Shown: positions 26,601 to 38,271 of the stretch, piece by piece | How positions within the stretch are numbered: position 1 is the stretch's first letter | Layout: the number at the start of each line of letters is the position of its first letter | NCBI GenBank assembly: GCA_036937835.1 | Contig: CM072879.1 | Coordinates: 15,803,001-15,867,000 of the forward strand | DNA: 64,000 nucleotides | Direction: 5' to 3' | Origin: Pampus argenteus | Taxonomy: Eukaryota; Chordata; Actinopteri; Scombriformes; Stromateidae | The notes under the pieces: model-generated | Databases searched by the model: none | Told to the model about the DNA's origin: nothing | What the model saw: the letters and a program-made list of their open reading frames with translations, nothing else | Program-made: the position numbers and the translations under genes

Positions 26601-29600
26601 GAATTATACATCTCGTCTGCTAAAAAGCATCTGAACAATGGGTACAAGCAGGACTCTAAAAGAAAGGGATAAAGAGATAGATGACAAGATGATGAGAGGG
26701 GTTAGGGAAGTGCAGAAAGACAGCATAGAGAAGAAGGACAGTTGAATTGCTCTTTATCCTTTTAAAGGGAAGAAGGGTGGGTGGAGAGGGGGCTAGGAGA
26801 TAGAGAAATGCTTCTTTTTATTTCCTCCCCTTTATCGGCAACAGTTACTATAAATAGCACCATTACATTCTTCCCTCTCTCCTCCCTGACATGCGCTGTG
26901 CATGTATCCAGAGGGAAGAGACACAGAAGAAGGAGGATGTCTGCCGTTCTCCCACTCCCCCCTTTTTCTTTTTCTTTTTTTTTCTCTCAATGAGATTCTG
27001 TAAAACAGGAGAGAAAAGAGGAGGAGAAAATGAATGGAGCGCATGTATCATCCAGGCACAGCCGAACGCACTCCTGTTATCGAGAAGAAGATTAAGAAAG
27101 AATTGGATTACATAACTCCCGTCTCTCTTAATTACCTGTACATGGTTTTGAACAAGACGCCGCCAGCAACCAACCGAATTTGAAAAAAAATGCCAGCAAA
27201 TAACACATGTGTGCATGTGTGTGTGTGAGAGGATCATGTTGTCATCTTAATCATTTCTTTTATGATCTGCACATCTGGAGCCAGATGGGTGCTGTTGCTA
27301 AAGAAATAAAAAAAAACATATTTAGATATCCAGACAGGATTTGATCCTCAGACGTTTCTCCGTTTACGACTTTCTGATCACATCAGAGAATAATGAGTGA
27401 GTGGGTGAGTTAACACCGTCAGGATCATGATGTTCATCAGAGTCACGATAACAAACAACTATCTGCCTTTTTACTTTCTACTTTTAGATATAACAGTATC
27501 AATTTGCCCGAGGACATATGGTTCAAATTTCTGTATAGATTTAAAGCCCAGATTTCAATAAAAATAAATAAAATAAATATACTTCATATATTAATATGTT
27601 TGTGATTCTTTCTCTGGTCATATCACATATAAACATAAATATATAAAACATGATAGATTGTAAAGTCTAATATGTTTTAAGGCATTTAAATATCTGCAGA
27701 CATCCAGCAGTGTAACAATACGTATAGAACAAAATTAAAATAAAATAAAATAAAAGATAATTACGTTTCAGCTTCAGTGAATTTAAAAAACCGTACCGAA
27801 TATGGTAGTCAAGTTACATTTCTGTACCGGGCGTGTGATCAAGTTAACTGAGGGAGACAAATGATTGGTATAAAAGTTATTGGGGCTGACGTGTCTCTCT
27901 GTCTTTCCCCAAAACCGCACCCATGGCTAAAACCCAGCTGCAAAATCAAGTGCATACTTCACACTGTGAGAAGGAGAGAAGCTCCAGAGACTGCTGGTTC
28001 AAAATGAAACCGGCGGCGGCGGGCTCGTAATCAAAAGTGAAGTTTGCTCTGTGTGGGCGCTCGGGCTCATAGTGATCCGTTTCTCTTTGGCTGACTCCTC
28101 AAGCACAATGAATTGTTTGTGAATAGAATCAACTGTATGACCCAGAAACATAAAAGGAGGAAGGAGAAAGAAGCCAGGCCAGAGATGACTGTGGAGCCAC
28201 GAGTCTCCTGTACTTCTACCTGCTTCCAGGACGCTGATCACAGTCCGCTCGAGGCAACGAGGAAGGACGCGGATGTATTCATGAAGAGGTGATCTGGCAC
28301 CAAAAAAATCTGGCAGGATTTCAGCGAAATGACATTTCAGTCATCCACACAGCTGTTACTTTCTTTATATATTAACAGCGGTTCGGGGGTTGAATCAGAA
28401 ATCAGTCCCTCCTCTTAACACTGAACATAACCACACAGTTTAGGAATAATTAGCTGTGTGGATTGGCACATATTTTGTCAGCTTCCTCCATCTGTCATGT
28501 CTCTCCAATGAGCTCACAGGCACACACACACACGCACACACACACAGATTTGCATGCATCCACAAAACAAAACTGTACAAATGGCTTCCTCACACTTTTT
28601 ATGCAATCGCAGATTCTCACCAAGTCTGCTCCGATAAAGTGAGCAAACAAATCTACATGGAGGTGTCAAGTAAGTTCATCCACTGCTCTCCAAGTTAGAA
28701 AAAAAAAAAAAAAAGTGAGACGAGTGTGTGAATGCGAGAGAGGAGTGTGTCTGCTCAGCTGTCTACCCTGAGGACGTTGGAAAGAGTGTCTCTATCAGTA
28801 GGGGACAGAAGACACAGTCAGATCCTTGTTACACGCTTACTAAAGTACTAATGAGAATATCTTTGAAGAGACGCGGAGAGAGAAGCAGATCGCCTGCAGT
28901 CCAGGATGTTTTGGACAAGAGCCTGTAGGATGCTGCGTGCTGCTCTGTGAGATTAAATTCAGGAGAATAAAAGTCTCCAATGAGATCTTAGTCCTACATA
29001 GCTTGTAGCTACAAGTATTTGGAGGTGATTGTGTTGCTCAAAAGTCAAAGTCCTTTAAGTTTAAGTGGAGCTGCAGAAACAAAGGACACATTTAAACAAG
29101 CTAATGTTACGTTCTGCTCAGAGAGAAATGCTGCAGCTAAACTCTGCCTAAAGATGTTTTCTTTTACAGTATCTAGAATAAGAGCACTCAGTTATATAAG
29201 CCAACAAGGTATTTCTGTTTCTGAAATAAGTAGGCCACCGCTGTGTTACACTAACTGATCCACGAGTCATTAATAGACTGGCCTGTTGCGGCTTTTCCTG
29301 CGACATAAAAACTCGAGAAGCACCAGTGATCTTAGGCAACAACAACATGCTGAATTTGTTAACATGGTATGCTGCATTAATGGGCCAAAAACTCAAACAC
29401 CTAGAAGTGAAATACAACTTAATGGGCTTTTATTCACTTATGATTATGTCCTCTTTGCATGCTTTGCAGGTTTGTGCAAAAAAAAAAGGGTTAAATTTGA
29501 GACTGCTGCATAAAGTAATATACACGTAATGACCCATTGCTAACAAGGCACGACGTCTGGAGGGATTCCTGTCGACGGTCTGCTGGGTTGAGTGAATTAA

Positions 29601-32600
29601 TTAATGCATACAAAAGACTACACATGAATCTCACTGATCAGAACTGACTGGTAATAAGAGATTAAAAAAACAACTGCAATTAAAATTAAAAACACCATAT
29701 AATTAACATATTAAATAACAAAAGGAAACATTGTTCACTCTAAAAGCATTAAAATACGTTTCATGGCGTCGTTTAGCCTCTTATAAACCAATTAGGTTGG
29801 CTTATCTGTTCATATGTCTGCTGTTGAGACAATGAGGGTTGACTGCACGGTGGACTATCAAAGTGAAGTCATGTAATGAGTTAGCCAGCCGTCCAGCCTC
29901 TCTGTGAAGCTCTTAATTCACCCTGACATCCTATCAAAAGTTAGCTGTGCTCAAACTTTACAGACCACCCTCTATTAAACCCCCCCCACCCCCCCGGGGG
30001 CCTTGATCAGCTACGATTGGTCTGTCCCGTGTCAAGCAGGCGCTGATGTGCTCAGCTTTGAAGCTTTGAAGGAAAAAAAGGAGACGGAGATGAAGCGAAG
30101 GAGGACGAAAAGGAAAAAAGTTGGAGGGAGATAGAAAGTGAGGGTGAAAAAGAGTCTGTGAGACAGAAAAAGACAGAGCGAAATGACCCACTTTACAGTA
30201 CAAACACATACGGGCTAAATATAACTACTGTTAACTCTGGTATCTCAGGCTATGAAGCTATTAACATGCTCTGCTTCAAAGGCAGACAGTAAAAGGACTG
30301 CAAAAAATAGATTGTCTTCATTTGGAGCCGAGTAAAATCTATAAATATTTGATAAGAGAGACAAAACTTTTCTCTATCGGCGATCATAACTGCAGATGAA
30401 GTGGAAAGTTTCAAATTTATCTGGGTCTCAACTGGTATAAAAATAAATAAATAAATAAATAAAATATAAATCTGCTCTATTTCACCTTTTTTCCTGCTGG
30501 GAAGTTTGTATTATAATTAAATTCCTGATTCCTGTTACACGAAGCTTCAGTCTGAACTGCTTTACATCTACATGAGCATCAGGTAATGTCCACCGTTTAC
30601 TGGGATGAACACTGCTAATATCAGCCCTGTATACATACCAACAGAGGATCCCCCGTCACATCATAGGTGAAGGAAGAGCAAAGCTTTGCTCAGCATTAAA
30701 AACATTTAAAATAAAAATGTTTTTAACCTTTTCCCCTCCCCGTGCTTCCTGCCAGCTCCTCTACTGTGCAGCACTAACAGTCCAGCTGTCTTGTTCCTCC
30801 CCGCCTGCCCTTTTCAACTCCGCATTGCCCTTTTTCCTCTGTTTGGCTGAGCTGCGCCCGTCTGCTGCTCAACTATCGTTTGGTTTTTTTGGGTTTTTTT
30901 ATCATTGACACAGTAAAACCTTTGTTTTTAACCTGAACTTTATGCCTCTGAGTCATGCATTATGATCTTCTACCTGTTTTACTCTAAGCCATAATGAGGC
31001 CCATCGGTATCACAATAAACACACTTCACCTGCCTTCAAACTATTGATACTAAACCCTACACATGTGTCTTGTTTTTGTTGTTAATATAAAAGTCAACAC
31101 TTGTCAACATTTCGTCTTCTTTCAGCTCGTTGCACCCGTTCACCATTAAATTAGCAGGGTTGCAATTAGCACCGCTGCTGCCGCTCTCGCATTGTGAGAA
31201 TTACAATTAACGCTTCGATTGGTTTTTTTTTTGGTTGTCACTTTAAAGTGTTTCCATCAGGCTGCTTTCAAACCGTCCATAAAAGTGGTTGACAACAATC
31301 GTTAGCATCTGGTTTTCACACTTAAAAAACAGCTCGTTTGCTGACTTCAAACTCTTATACAGCATCAGTTTCCCCATCAACTCTCAGACTTCAGGACTCT
31401 ACTGTTTGACTGATATCGTCACTGCGATTTGACTTGTGATATTAGAGGGAATTATAAGTTTTAAACCATTATTTTCATTTTCATTGAAAACGTTGGAAAA
31501 AACCAACCAATACAATACAAAGTTGTATTCTTATCATGTATAGGCCAGGACGTCTCTGCAGCACGACAATATTTAATTTAAAGCACATTTCCTACAATTT
31601 ACAACATTCAGTTCAGCCGTATCTTACTGTATAGCTCAAAGAGTCGAATATCTTCTCATAGGACTAATCTAAATGAACATTAAACCCATCTAAGACTGAG
31701 GTATCTGTTCCACCAACGACCGTCTTCACCTGACATTGACTTCCCCTCCGTCTGTGCATCACAGTAATATATCTGTGACACACAAACTGCCTTAAGTTCA
31801 GCAGCTTCGATCAGTCAGCAGAAACGCAGCTCAGAGAAAACGTCAACGGTCACCGGAGAACGGCGCTGACACGCCGCCAAGTTTCTGCACTCGACACGAG
31901 ACGAGTGCCAAATGGTTGCGAGAAAAAAAAAAAAGAAAAAAATAGCACAAAGTCACTCGTGACAGAGACGACAGACGCACAAAAGGCTGAAGATGTTTCA
32001 CACCGGTGAAATGAGCGTCGGGTGACTGGAACATTCAGCTTTATTTATATCTTCCCCTGGTTTTAACTTGCTTTGATGCTCATGCTTTATGAAAGGTTGA
32101 CACAGCTGTGTACATTAGGTTTTTGTACTGTCCTGTCTGGTTACGCTGTCAGCCAGGTTAATGTCCTAAATAGAGGTCAGATGATGACCTGCGTTTATAT
32201 GAAACAAAGACGCACTCCTCTCTTCATTCTGTCTTTCCTGCGTCTGCATATTCATCTGATCTAAAAGTGGAAAATCAACACCTTTTTCCCTCTTTCATTA
32301 CTGTGAATCTGCCACAGCCAGCCTGTGCAAATACTGAGCGCGCCGTCAAGTGCAAAAAAAATATAAAAAAGGCATATGGCTTCAAAATGACTGAACGGCA
32401 GCTCAAAGCATCCCGAGGCTACAGGTGACAAATCAACACAGAGAGCAAAAAAACAACCTTAGTGCAGGTGTGGCATGAATATGGAAATAGCTCCAATCTG
32501 AAAGACACGGCTTAATTTAAACTCAATTAAGTTTTCTCCACAGGGCTGCAGACACATAAACTGATAATATAGTTACGCTCCACATTTCCAGGGGGCTTAT

Positions 32601-34905
32601 ATCAGTTATATTGTACATACTTTGGGGGGGGTGAAGTGGCGCTATGTTGACCGAGCGCGCATCAAATCGTTCAGGTAGTTTTTGGACATTTTTCGGAAAT
32701 ACGCCGTTTTGCTTTCTTGCCAGCTGAAAGCCAGACGTGAAGTTGGACACCACTCTCGTGTGTCTGTAGTAAATATGAAGCTTCTGCAGCAGCTTAGCTT
32801 GACATCTGGAAACGGAGCCAACCGGCTGTAGCGTCTTATTTTAATGGACAAAATATGCGAGTGGTGTTTCCTCATCTAGTAAAACCTTGGTGATCCTGAG
32901 CAGCAGCACATCTATCTATCAGAGATCTAATGTCAAAGAGAAGCTATTATACAAACATACAACAGAAGAGACAAACACTGTTCTATGTTGGACTATATGC
33001 ATGAGCATGAACATGCAGTGTTGCACGAAGCAGTGAATTGTTTTGCACACTAGCCCCTGTTGGCTTCACCTCCTCCTGGATTTGTTTCTCCCAGGCTGAC
33101 AGTCAGACACAGTGATGGAAGCTGAGCCAGCTAAAGCACTCAGAGACAGACCCGGTAGAATTGTAATGAGCTAACCCCTCTGACTTTAGTTAGACAGAGC
33201 CATCCATTTACTTGTTTATATATCAATCCTTGCAAGAGCTGCAGGTCTTTGCAAATCCCTCCTGATGAAGTCTAATTTGTAAACGTTGATTATGGCTAGA
33301 GGACAAGTTTCTGCCTACTATTACTGTTTTGTCTATTTATATTTTCTATTTTTATTTTCTGCTTAGCTCTCATTCTGAATTTTTAACGCAGCAGCACTTT
33401 AGAAGGATACATCAAAGATGGCTGTAGGTCCGAGCAGGGGACGATTACACAACACTACATCTTCCATCATCTTCTATAATCCCATTTCTGCTGAGTAAGG
33501 TTGGGAAGACGCTCCCTCACTGGGCAACACCTGACTAACGTGGCTGAAATGTTTATTCTACTATTTCTATTCGTGGGTCAGATCCCCGGGATGGACTTGA
33601 TATGAGTTTTCTGAATGGGTGCACAGGCAGGCAGAGCAGGGCAGGACATATCAAGGAGGCTTGATGCACGGAGGCAAGAGAGAAGGAGTGAAATGAACAA
33701 CCTCAGCCACAGGGGTAAACACTGCTGCGGCCGGACACAGGGTCCACTCCTAATGTGTGTGTGTGTGTCTGTGTGTGTGTGTGTGTGTGTCTACAGTACG
33801 TGCATACATGTTTAGCATGCCTATATGAAACATAGAGGTTTGTTGTTGCCTTAAGGTCACATAACTTTTAATAAGTTTCCCAAAATGACATCAAAAAGTG
33901 ACACAAGTCCAAAACACACTGTACTCTCATGTTGCAGCACACACAGTGAGATCAGTAATCTACCTTGAATGTGCACCTGTTGTTTTGCTGGAGCTCTGTG
34001 TTAAAACATTGCCATCACATAGAAATTAATTAACAGGTTTCTGCTATTATCAGCCTGAACGCAGCTTAGTCAGAATAACAAGTCGAGCATGTCGTCACTG
34101 TCGTCTTGACTTTCATCCGTCATGTCTTCATCTGTTATGAGGCCAGAGGACTTAATAGATAATGAAGACTAATGGAAGATCTAAAGCGTCTGAAACGCAG
34201 TAGTCGCAAGTGATTTAAATCTGTATTCGTATATGTGATTAGTCGTGATATTGCAAATCCATATAAAGTAAAGTTGATTCAAACTGACTTCTGGAAGTTT
34301 TTCACATTTCCACATTAAATCTCAGCAAGTTGCATATTGGACGGTAATTTGGCTTCCAGACTAGGTGATGCTCATCCAGCAGGTTCAAGAGAAACTTTCA
34401 GCAGTTAAATGTGAAAAACTTTGTCTTCTAGCGTCAAACATCCAAGTACCAATATGCACAAGACACATTTTTAAAGGGAAGGCCTTTCTTCGTCACCTCA
34501 CCGGGATTTTTTTTAAAAAGTGCACACAAAAGTGATCGCTGCTCCTCTAACGAGCATTTCTATAATCTGATTAAATCAAACCATTACCCTGCTTGAGTAG
34601 ACAGGCGAGTATTATCAATACACACCTTTGCAGCCATTTGCACCTTTGAACCGACTGAATTTGCCAAACATGGCTACGTGAGGGAGTGCCTTTTAAAAAA
34701 GTAATCCTTAAAAAATCCGCAGGTGAGCTTTCTCAAAACTGGCTGGTTTCTCAAAGAGATCATCGTCTTCTGGTGTTATGAATGATTAACTAGTTGACCT
34801 ATGTGCTCTGTCTTAGAGGGGCTGTCGGAGCAGCGGGTTGGTGTTTTTTCTGTGTGTGTGATTTATTTCATCTACAATAAAAAAGTGACAGTGCTGCTGT
34901 CCAAT

Positions 34906-34941
<36 letters not shown>

Positions 34942-36414
34942 GAAACAACACTTTTAGTTAACTGTGTCTAATTTAAAAATGTAGGTCAGACGATGTTCTG
35001 AAACAAACCAGTCAGTAAGTAAACTGTTGGATACTAAAACACAACAGAAGTACTTGGCTGTACGTGTTCATGTACTTCAAAGTATCACATCGCAGTCTCA
35101 GTATACAGAAGGGTTGGAAAGGATGTTTTGGAGTCGCTGAGTTATGACTGAATGCGAGGAGTTATCCAACATGAACTGCACAAGTAAAGAAAAAAACGTT
35201 GATACTTGTATTTCATGCTCTGTATGTCTACATGTCTACAATATATGAATATTAATCAATATGAGATTGTTGGATGAACACGAGAAAGTAGCAGCTTCAA
35301 AAGTGCAGAGGATAAAGGGATAAAGCATGACTACAGCAACTACAGCATGATAGCTAACAGAGAGATACCGTTATGATACTAACCCATCATTTTTATTCAT
35401 CCGTGTTATTCTGCCAACACACGAATCAGAACGGGATAAAACTGAATAAGGGATAAACCAGTCTACTGGAACAAAGAGTGTATCTGCAGGCAGCTTCAGC
35501 GCCTCCTCCTCCTCCTCCTCGTCCTCCTCTTCCTCCTTCTTCTCCTTCGCCGCTTTGAAAGACGAATCTCAAGAGATGCATGAAACTGTACTCGGGGATA
35601 CGCTGGGAGGACGGCAGCGTTCAGCGTTACAGCTGCTGTTGTGCTCACTGTTTATCACTAAAGAGATATTACAAGCTTTTACACCTGTAGGTCAGCTGTC
35701 AGCACCATAAAACGACTACAACACTGACTGATCAACTGATACGTCCCTATTTTAGTTGGACAAACAAAACAAAAAAAGAAAAGAATATTAGGAGAGAAAA
35801 ATCTCTGGCATAAAATTATGTGAAACAGGAGTCTGTTGCTTCACGTTCACACAGTCTGTTTCTATTTTTGGGTGCTTGACATGAGAAAACACGAGAACAA
35901 CATCTTCCTGTCATACTTTGCTCCCTGCGCTACTAGTGACAGTCCACATAAATATTTAAAAATGGCAAAAACACACACCGTCCACGACAGACGGCAAATC
36001 TCAGACGAGGAAAACAGGAGCGACTCAAAGGTCAAACAACACAAAGTGCATAATGACATGTGAGAGATTGAATAACCTGATCTGAGGTATGCAGGAGTGT
36101 ACAAGAGAGCCTCATACCATTCATACCTGCACGGCAACACATGGATACGGCTGGTTCCACTGCATGTTTGTGGCACCTCTCGTCTACAACATACCTCTCA
36201 TTGGATTCTGGATCCACAAGATGCCTCCGATAAGGTGAGGAGACTGGCCCAGCATACCGAGTCACTGCCTGTCACGGTGGTCCACGCCTGACCAGCTACT
36301 TTAAAACCAAACTATCTACTGACAATCACTGGAGAGAAGGAAAAAGACATGTCCACACCACCTGCTGCCAGATGAGCCGTCTCAAGCACACTGGTGTTGA
36401 GGAAGAGGATGATG

Positions 36415-36468
<54 letters not shown>

Positions 36469-36764
36469 TATCGCTATGTTGCATCACAATAGACAGCAGC
36501 CCTGTGAATATTATCTCTACAGGACAATATGATTTGTGACTACACAGCATCATTATGCAGAGGAAATGCTCCTCGGTAGCACAGACCTGTTACCCAGTGA
36601 GTCTGCGCATTAACGCGGCTCTTCATGGTGTGAGATCATGCAGCCTATTGCCATCATTTCATCTGTACAGTGCAATGATGAGGAGAAGATGACCAGGACA
36701 GGAAAGGACAGGACAGTGTACGTAATGCGGTAAGAGAGCAGATGCTGCAACATCACCCAATCAC

Positions 36765-36833
<69 letters not shown>

Positions 36834-36946
36834 CCATCTCTTGTCATTCAGCTGCCATCGTTGGTAACTAAGCTACAACTAATTGCCTCTTGTCTTTAGA
36901 TAGAAGGGAACCGGACCAGGTGAGTCGTCTTACCTTCGACAGCCAT
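8624..36946 (-). CDS. samd12: samd12, sterile alpha motif domain-containing 12 (first four coding exons; 3' end not found)
   Basis: Four exons joined by GT-AG introns (36946-36934, 24938-24730, 17857-17728, 8764-8624) give an unbroken 164-residue frame. The N-terminus MAVEAVHCNLSQNGIDH closely resembles human SAMD12 as I remember it (MAVEALHCGLN..GIDH), which fixes the start. Residues 5-74 are acidic and Ser/Pro-rich. A SAM domain spans about residues 82-153, beginning [19 protein letters not shown] and ending in the helix VLQLRVREEVRTLQLLTQ. SAM domains are small helical bundles that bind proteins and polymerise; the cellular role of SAMD12 is poorly known. Exon 4 ends in phase 1 at a GTAAAC donor, so at least one further coding exon must exist; I could not find it and it may lie left of position 1. 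The paralogue SAMD10 is excluded by the N-terminus. Identification is very secure; the 3' structure is open. Confidence 0.93.
11136..11191. repeat. GGA-rich purine tract
   Basis: Imperfect (GGA)n of about 55 bp in samd12 intron 3. The complementary strand gives polyPro/polyLeu pseudo-frames. Confidence 0.85.
11988..12038. repeat. (AC)n microsatellite
   Basis: A perfect AC dinucleotide run of 51 bp. Confidence 0.95.
12646..12688. repeat. Interrupted (CA)n microsatellite
   Basis: CA repeat interrupted by AAA and CCC triplets, in samd12 intron 3. Confidence 0.8.
13265..13500 (+). repeat. Dispersed teleost repeat, 5'-truncated copy (first of two units)
   Basis: The segment with TCCTACATCTCTTATAATGC and GTAAACGTCCACACC aligns with a second unit beginning at 13544 at an offset of about 333 bp. 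It ends in a poly-A run at 13491-13507. Family classification is uncertain; I recognise it as a common fish repeat type from memory. Confidence 0.6.
13544..13780 (+). repeat. Dispersed teleost repeat, second unit with 5' end TTAAAGGGGTACTCC
   Basis: It starts TTAAAGGGGTACTCCGGCAA, then shares with the unit at 13265 the order: anti-CAAGCTCT region, GATCTTACA, CACAATGCAACA, TCTTTTGTTAGA, CTAAACGCCCACATC. The 5' terminus resembles that of the element at 38272. No matching 3' terminus was found, so the right boundary is approximate. Confidence 0.6.
15960..15988. repeat. (CA)n microsatellite
   Basis: Perfect CA run of about 29 bp. Confidence 0.9.
16389..16451. repeat. (TG)n microsatellite with TGCG interruptions
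   Basis: TG run of about 63 bp whose distal half is interrupted by CG-containing units. Confidence 0.92.
17728..17857 (-). CDS. samd12: samd12 coding exon 3 (first half of SAM domain)
   Basis: A 130-nt exon lies between a TTTGTCTCAG acceptor and a GTACTA donor and encodes residues 75-118. It contains [20 protein letters not shown] followed by HCPNQHQIYSDSFKQHDIT, the first helices of the SAM domain, nearly identical to human SAMD12. Confidence 0.93.
19133..19159. repeat. (CA)n microsatellite
   Basis: Perfect CA run of about 27 bp in samd12 intron 2. Confidence 0.9.
21698..22013. mobile_element. Degenerate hAT-like MITE
   Basis: The left end reads AGGCTGCAACTAATTATTATT and the right end, on the opposite strand, AGGTCTGTAATGATTAGTCG, giving imperfect terminal inverted repeats. 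The interior has the AT-rich ATTAAACAATTAATCGTTTCG stretch typical of a very common teleost non-autonomous hAT family (family recalled from memory, not searched). It has no coding capacity. An interior ATTTATTT-like run has expanded. An exact 8-bp target duplication is not visible, in keeping with age. Confidence 0.65.
22177..22191 (-). promoter_or_regulatory. CTCF-like motif
   Basis: The minus strand reads TGCCACTAGAGGGTA, which matches the CTCF core CCAnYAGRKGG closely. It lies in samd12 intron 2. Occupancy is inferred. Confidence 0.4.
22516..22549. repeat. (GT)n microsatellite
   Basis: Perfect GT run of about 34 bp. Confidence 0.92.
23623..23659. repeat. (TG)n microsatellite
   Basis: Perfect TG run of about 37 bp in samd12 intron 2. 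Confidence 0.92.
24589..24602 (-). promoter_or_regulatory. CTCF-like motif upstream of a divergent partner
   Basis: The minus strand reads CCACTTGGGGGCAG, one mismatch from a strong CTCF core. It is about 130 bp past the end of samd12 exon 2 and points left, away from the motif at 25275. Confidence 0.4.
24730..24938 (-). CDS. samd12: samd12 coding exon 2
   Basis: A 209-nt exon lies between a CCCACACAG acceptor and a GTAAGAG donor and encodes residues 5-74. It holds the N-terminal HCNLSQNGIDH motif, then an acidic run (LEEEEESVDAG) and the Pro/Ser-rich segment YQDISPPMYQRRSPPHRSVS. This region is predicted disordered and is the least conserved part compared with mammals. The exon ends in phase 0. 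Confidence 0.88.
25275..25289 (+). promoter_or_regulatory. CTCF-like motif
   Basis: CCACTAGATGGCGCC is a full match to the CTCF core on the plus strand. It lies in samd12 intron 1 about 340 bp from exon 2 and forms a divergent pair with 24589. Confidence 0.5.
32680..32833 (+). repeat. Degenerate dispersed teleost repeat
   Basis: The order CGGAAATACGC, GCTTTCTTGCC, ACCACTCTCGTG, GTAAATATGAAGC, TTAGCTTGACATCTGGAAAC matches a widespread fish interspersed repeat that I recognise from memory. The copy is eroded, its class is unclear and its ends are approximate. Confidence 0.55.
33754..33790. repeat. (TG)n microsatellite
   Basis: TG run of about 37 bp interrupted once by TC. Confidence 0.9.
34907..34940. 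repeat. (CA)n microsatellite
   Basis: Perfect CA run of about 34 bp in samd12 intron 1. Confidence 0.92.
36417..36469. repeat. (CA)n-(GA)n compound microsatellite
   Basis: CA run (36417-36454) directly followed by GA (to 36469), about 465 bp inside samd12 intron 1 from the first exon. Confidence 0.93.
36769..36827. repeat. (TG)n microsatellite near samd12 exon 1
   Basis: Perfect TG run of about 59 bp, the longest in the window, 106 bp downstream of the samd12 exon 1 donor. It is complementary to the CA array at 36417. Confidence 0.95.
36934..36946 (-). CDS. samd12: samd12 coding exon 1 (start codon, MAVE)
   Basis: This 13-nt coding piece reads ATGGCTGTCGAAG followed by a GTAAGA donor. It is too short for ORF finders. 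It is supported by the exact MAVE-A junction with the exon at 24938, which recreates the conserved SAMD12 N-terminus. The 5'UTR continues to higher coordinates toward the promoter near 36950-37110. Confidence 0.88.
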
Positions 36947-37091
36947 CGTGTTAGTCCACAGATGCGGGCATCACTCGCAGATGAGCAGGAGAAATGAGGG
37001 AAAAGTCAACGCTCCCTCATTGTACCTTGTTTGGCGTGTTATCATCACTTTGCTGCGGGCAAGTAGGAGCGCGCACAGCTGCTGCCTCAAA

Positions 37092-37110
37092 GGATTCTGG
37101 GAAATGTAGG
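37092..37110. promoter_or_regulatory. ZNF143/THAP11 (SBS-type) element in the samd12 promoter
   Basis: GGATTCTGGGAAATGTAGG matches the well-known SBS motif (TGGGAnnTGTAG core, here in full) bound by ZNF143 and THAP11 at many vertebrate housekeeping promoters. It lies 146 bp upstream of the samd12 start codon. The surrounding 36950-37110 segment is locally GC-richer than the neighbouring introns and has no TATA box, as expected for such promoters. Binding is inferred. Confidence 0.6.
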
Positions 37111-38271
37111 CTCAGCGCTTTCTGGAATATGAAGTTTGATGGGGGTTTTTTTTTGTTTTTTTTTAGAGAAGGCAGTTTGAAAGTGTCTCTCTGTTTCTCC
37201 TTATTGGTGGATCTGTCCAAAGATTTAAAAAAAATAAAAATAAAAAAATAAAACTTTATTTACACCTTTTTAAGACTGATGGTGGTGATCTTGAGCAACA
37301 TGAGCAAATGAAACCACACAACATCACATTTTGAATCAGACTTTGATTAAGTGATGGATATTTGTAACATTACCTGTTTCTAACTGTGAGAAAACAAAGA
37401 AAACAAATACAAAAATGTTCCCAATCTCTCACGTGAAATAACCCAAAACTGTGTATAATGTGTGTGTTAGTGGGCCTTCAAGGTGCTGGTAAGAACAGAG
37501 TCGTTCTTGTTTCTAATCTTTCTGCAACAGACTCCAGCTTCATATTGACTCAACTCTCAGAAAGAAAGCAACAATAGTATTTCTCAATATGTAATAAAAG
37601 TCAAGCTGGGTGTTAGTGACAGATATTCACCTGCATGATGCAGGAAATCAGTTACATTTAGCCACTTTATCATCTCTGATCATGTTTATTATTCTCTGGA
37701 GGGACACTGGATTATTCTATTAAAAATGAATATTATCTTTGACTCGTTTGTTGCTTTGTTGTTCATTCTTTTCCCACAACACACTGTTGTAAAATGACTA
37801 AAGGTCCATATGATAATTATCAGGACTTTGAACTGTGAGCTTTTGACTTGTAAATCATTTTTTGCCGTGCGAACTATCAACATTTACTGTTTGAAGAAAG
37901 GCGAGAGGATTTAAACAAAGGGTTAATCTAACATGCAGCTTTTTTCCCTTCAGTTTAGTAATTAAGTAAAAATAGCAGTGTGACGTCTGCAAGGCAGATA
38001 TGCATGTTTTTTTTCTCTGTGTTCTTCCTTGTTTAGTTTTTTTTTTCTTGTTTAGCCTGTTTGTCTGTCAAAAAAACAGAAATAAAAATGGAAATCAGCT
38101 ACAACAAAAACATAACAAAAGCATCGTAGATGCATGTAGTGAGTAAAAATAAGAATACTACAGCTAATAATAGTAATAGTTGCACCGCAAGGAAACCTCT
38201 CTTATCACAATATGAAGTCAAATACAATGTTTTACAGTCACGCAGGTATCCTGCATCTTGAAAACGCTGCA

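Larger units (their letters stand above)
24939..36933 (-). other. samd12: samd12 intron 1
   Basis: The largest samd12 intron in the window, about 12 kb. It holds a CTCF-like motif at 25275, pyrimidine-rich stretches near 26500-26990, a degenerate dispersed repeat at 32680-32833, a GAG/CTC-rich patch near 35500-35550, and a CA array facing a TG array close to exon 1 (36417-36454 and 36769-36827). I see no gene in it. Confidence 0.75.

Noticed and set aside
29975..30000. C-rich run followed by GGGGG, considered as a G-quadruplex or promoter
   Set aside because: The C runs are long homopolymers interrupted by A, with no transcription context; not enough to support a function.
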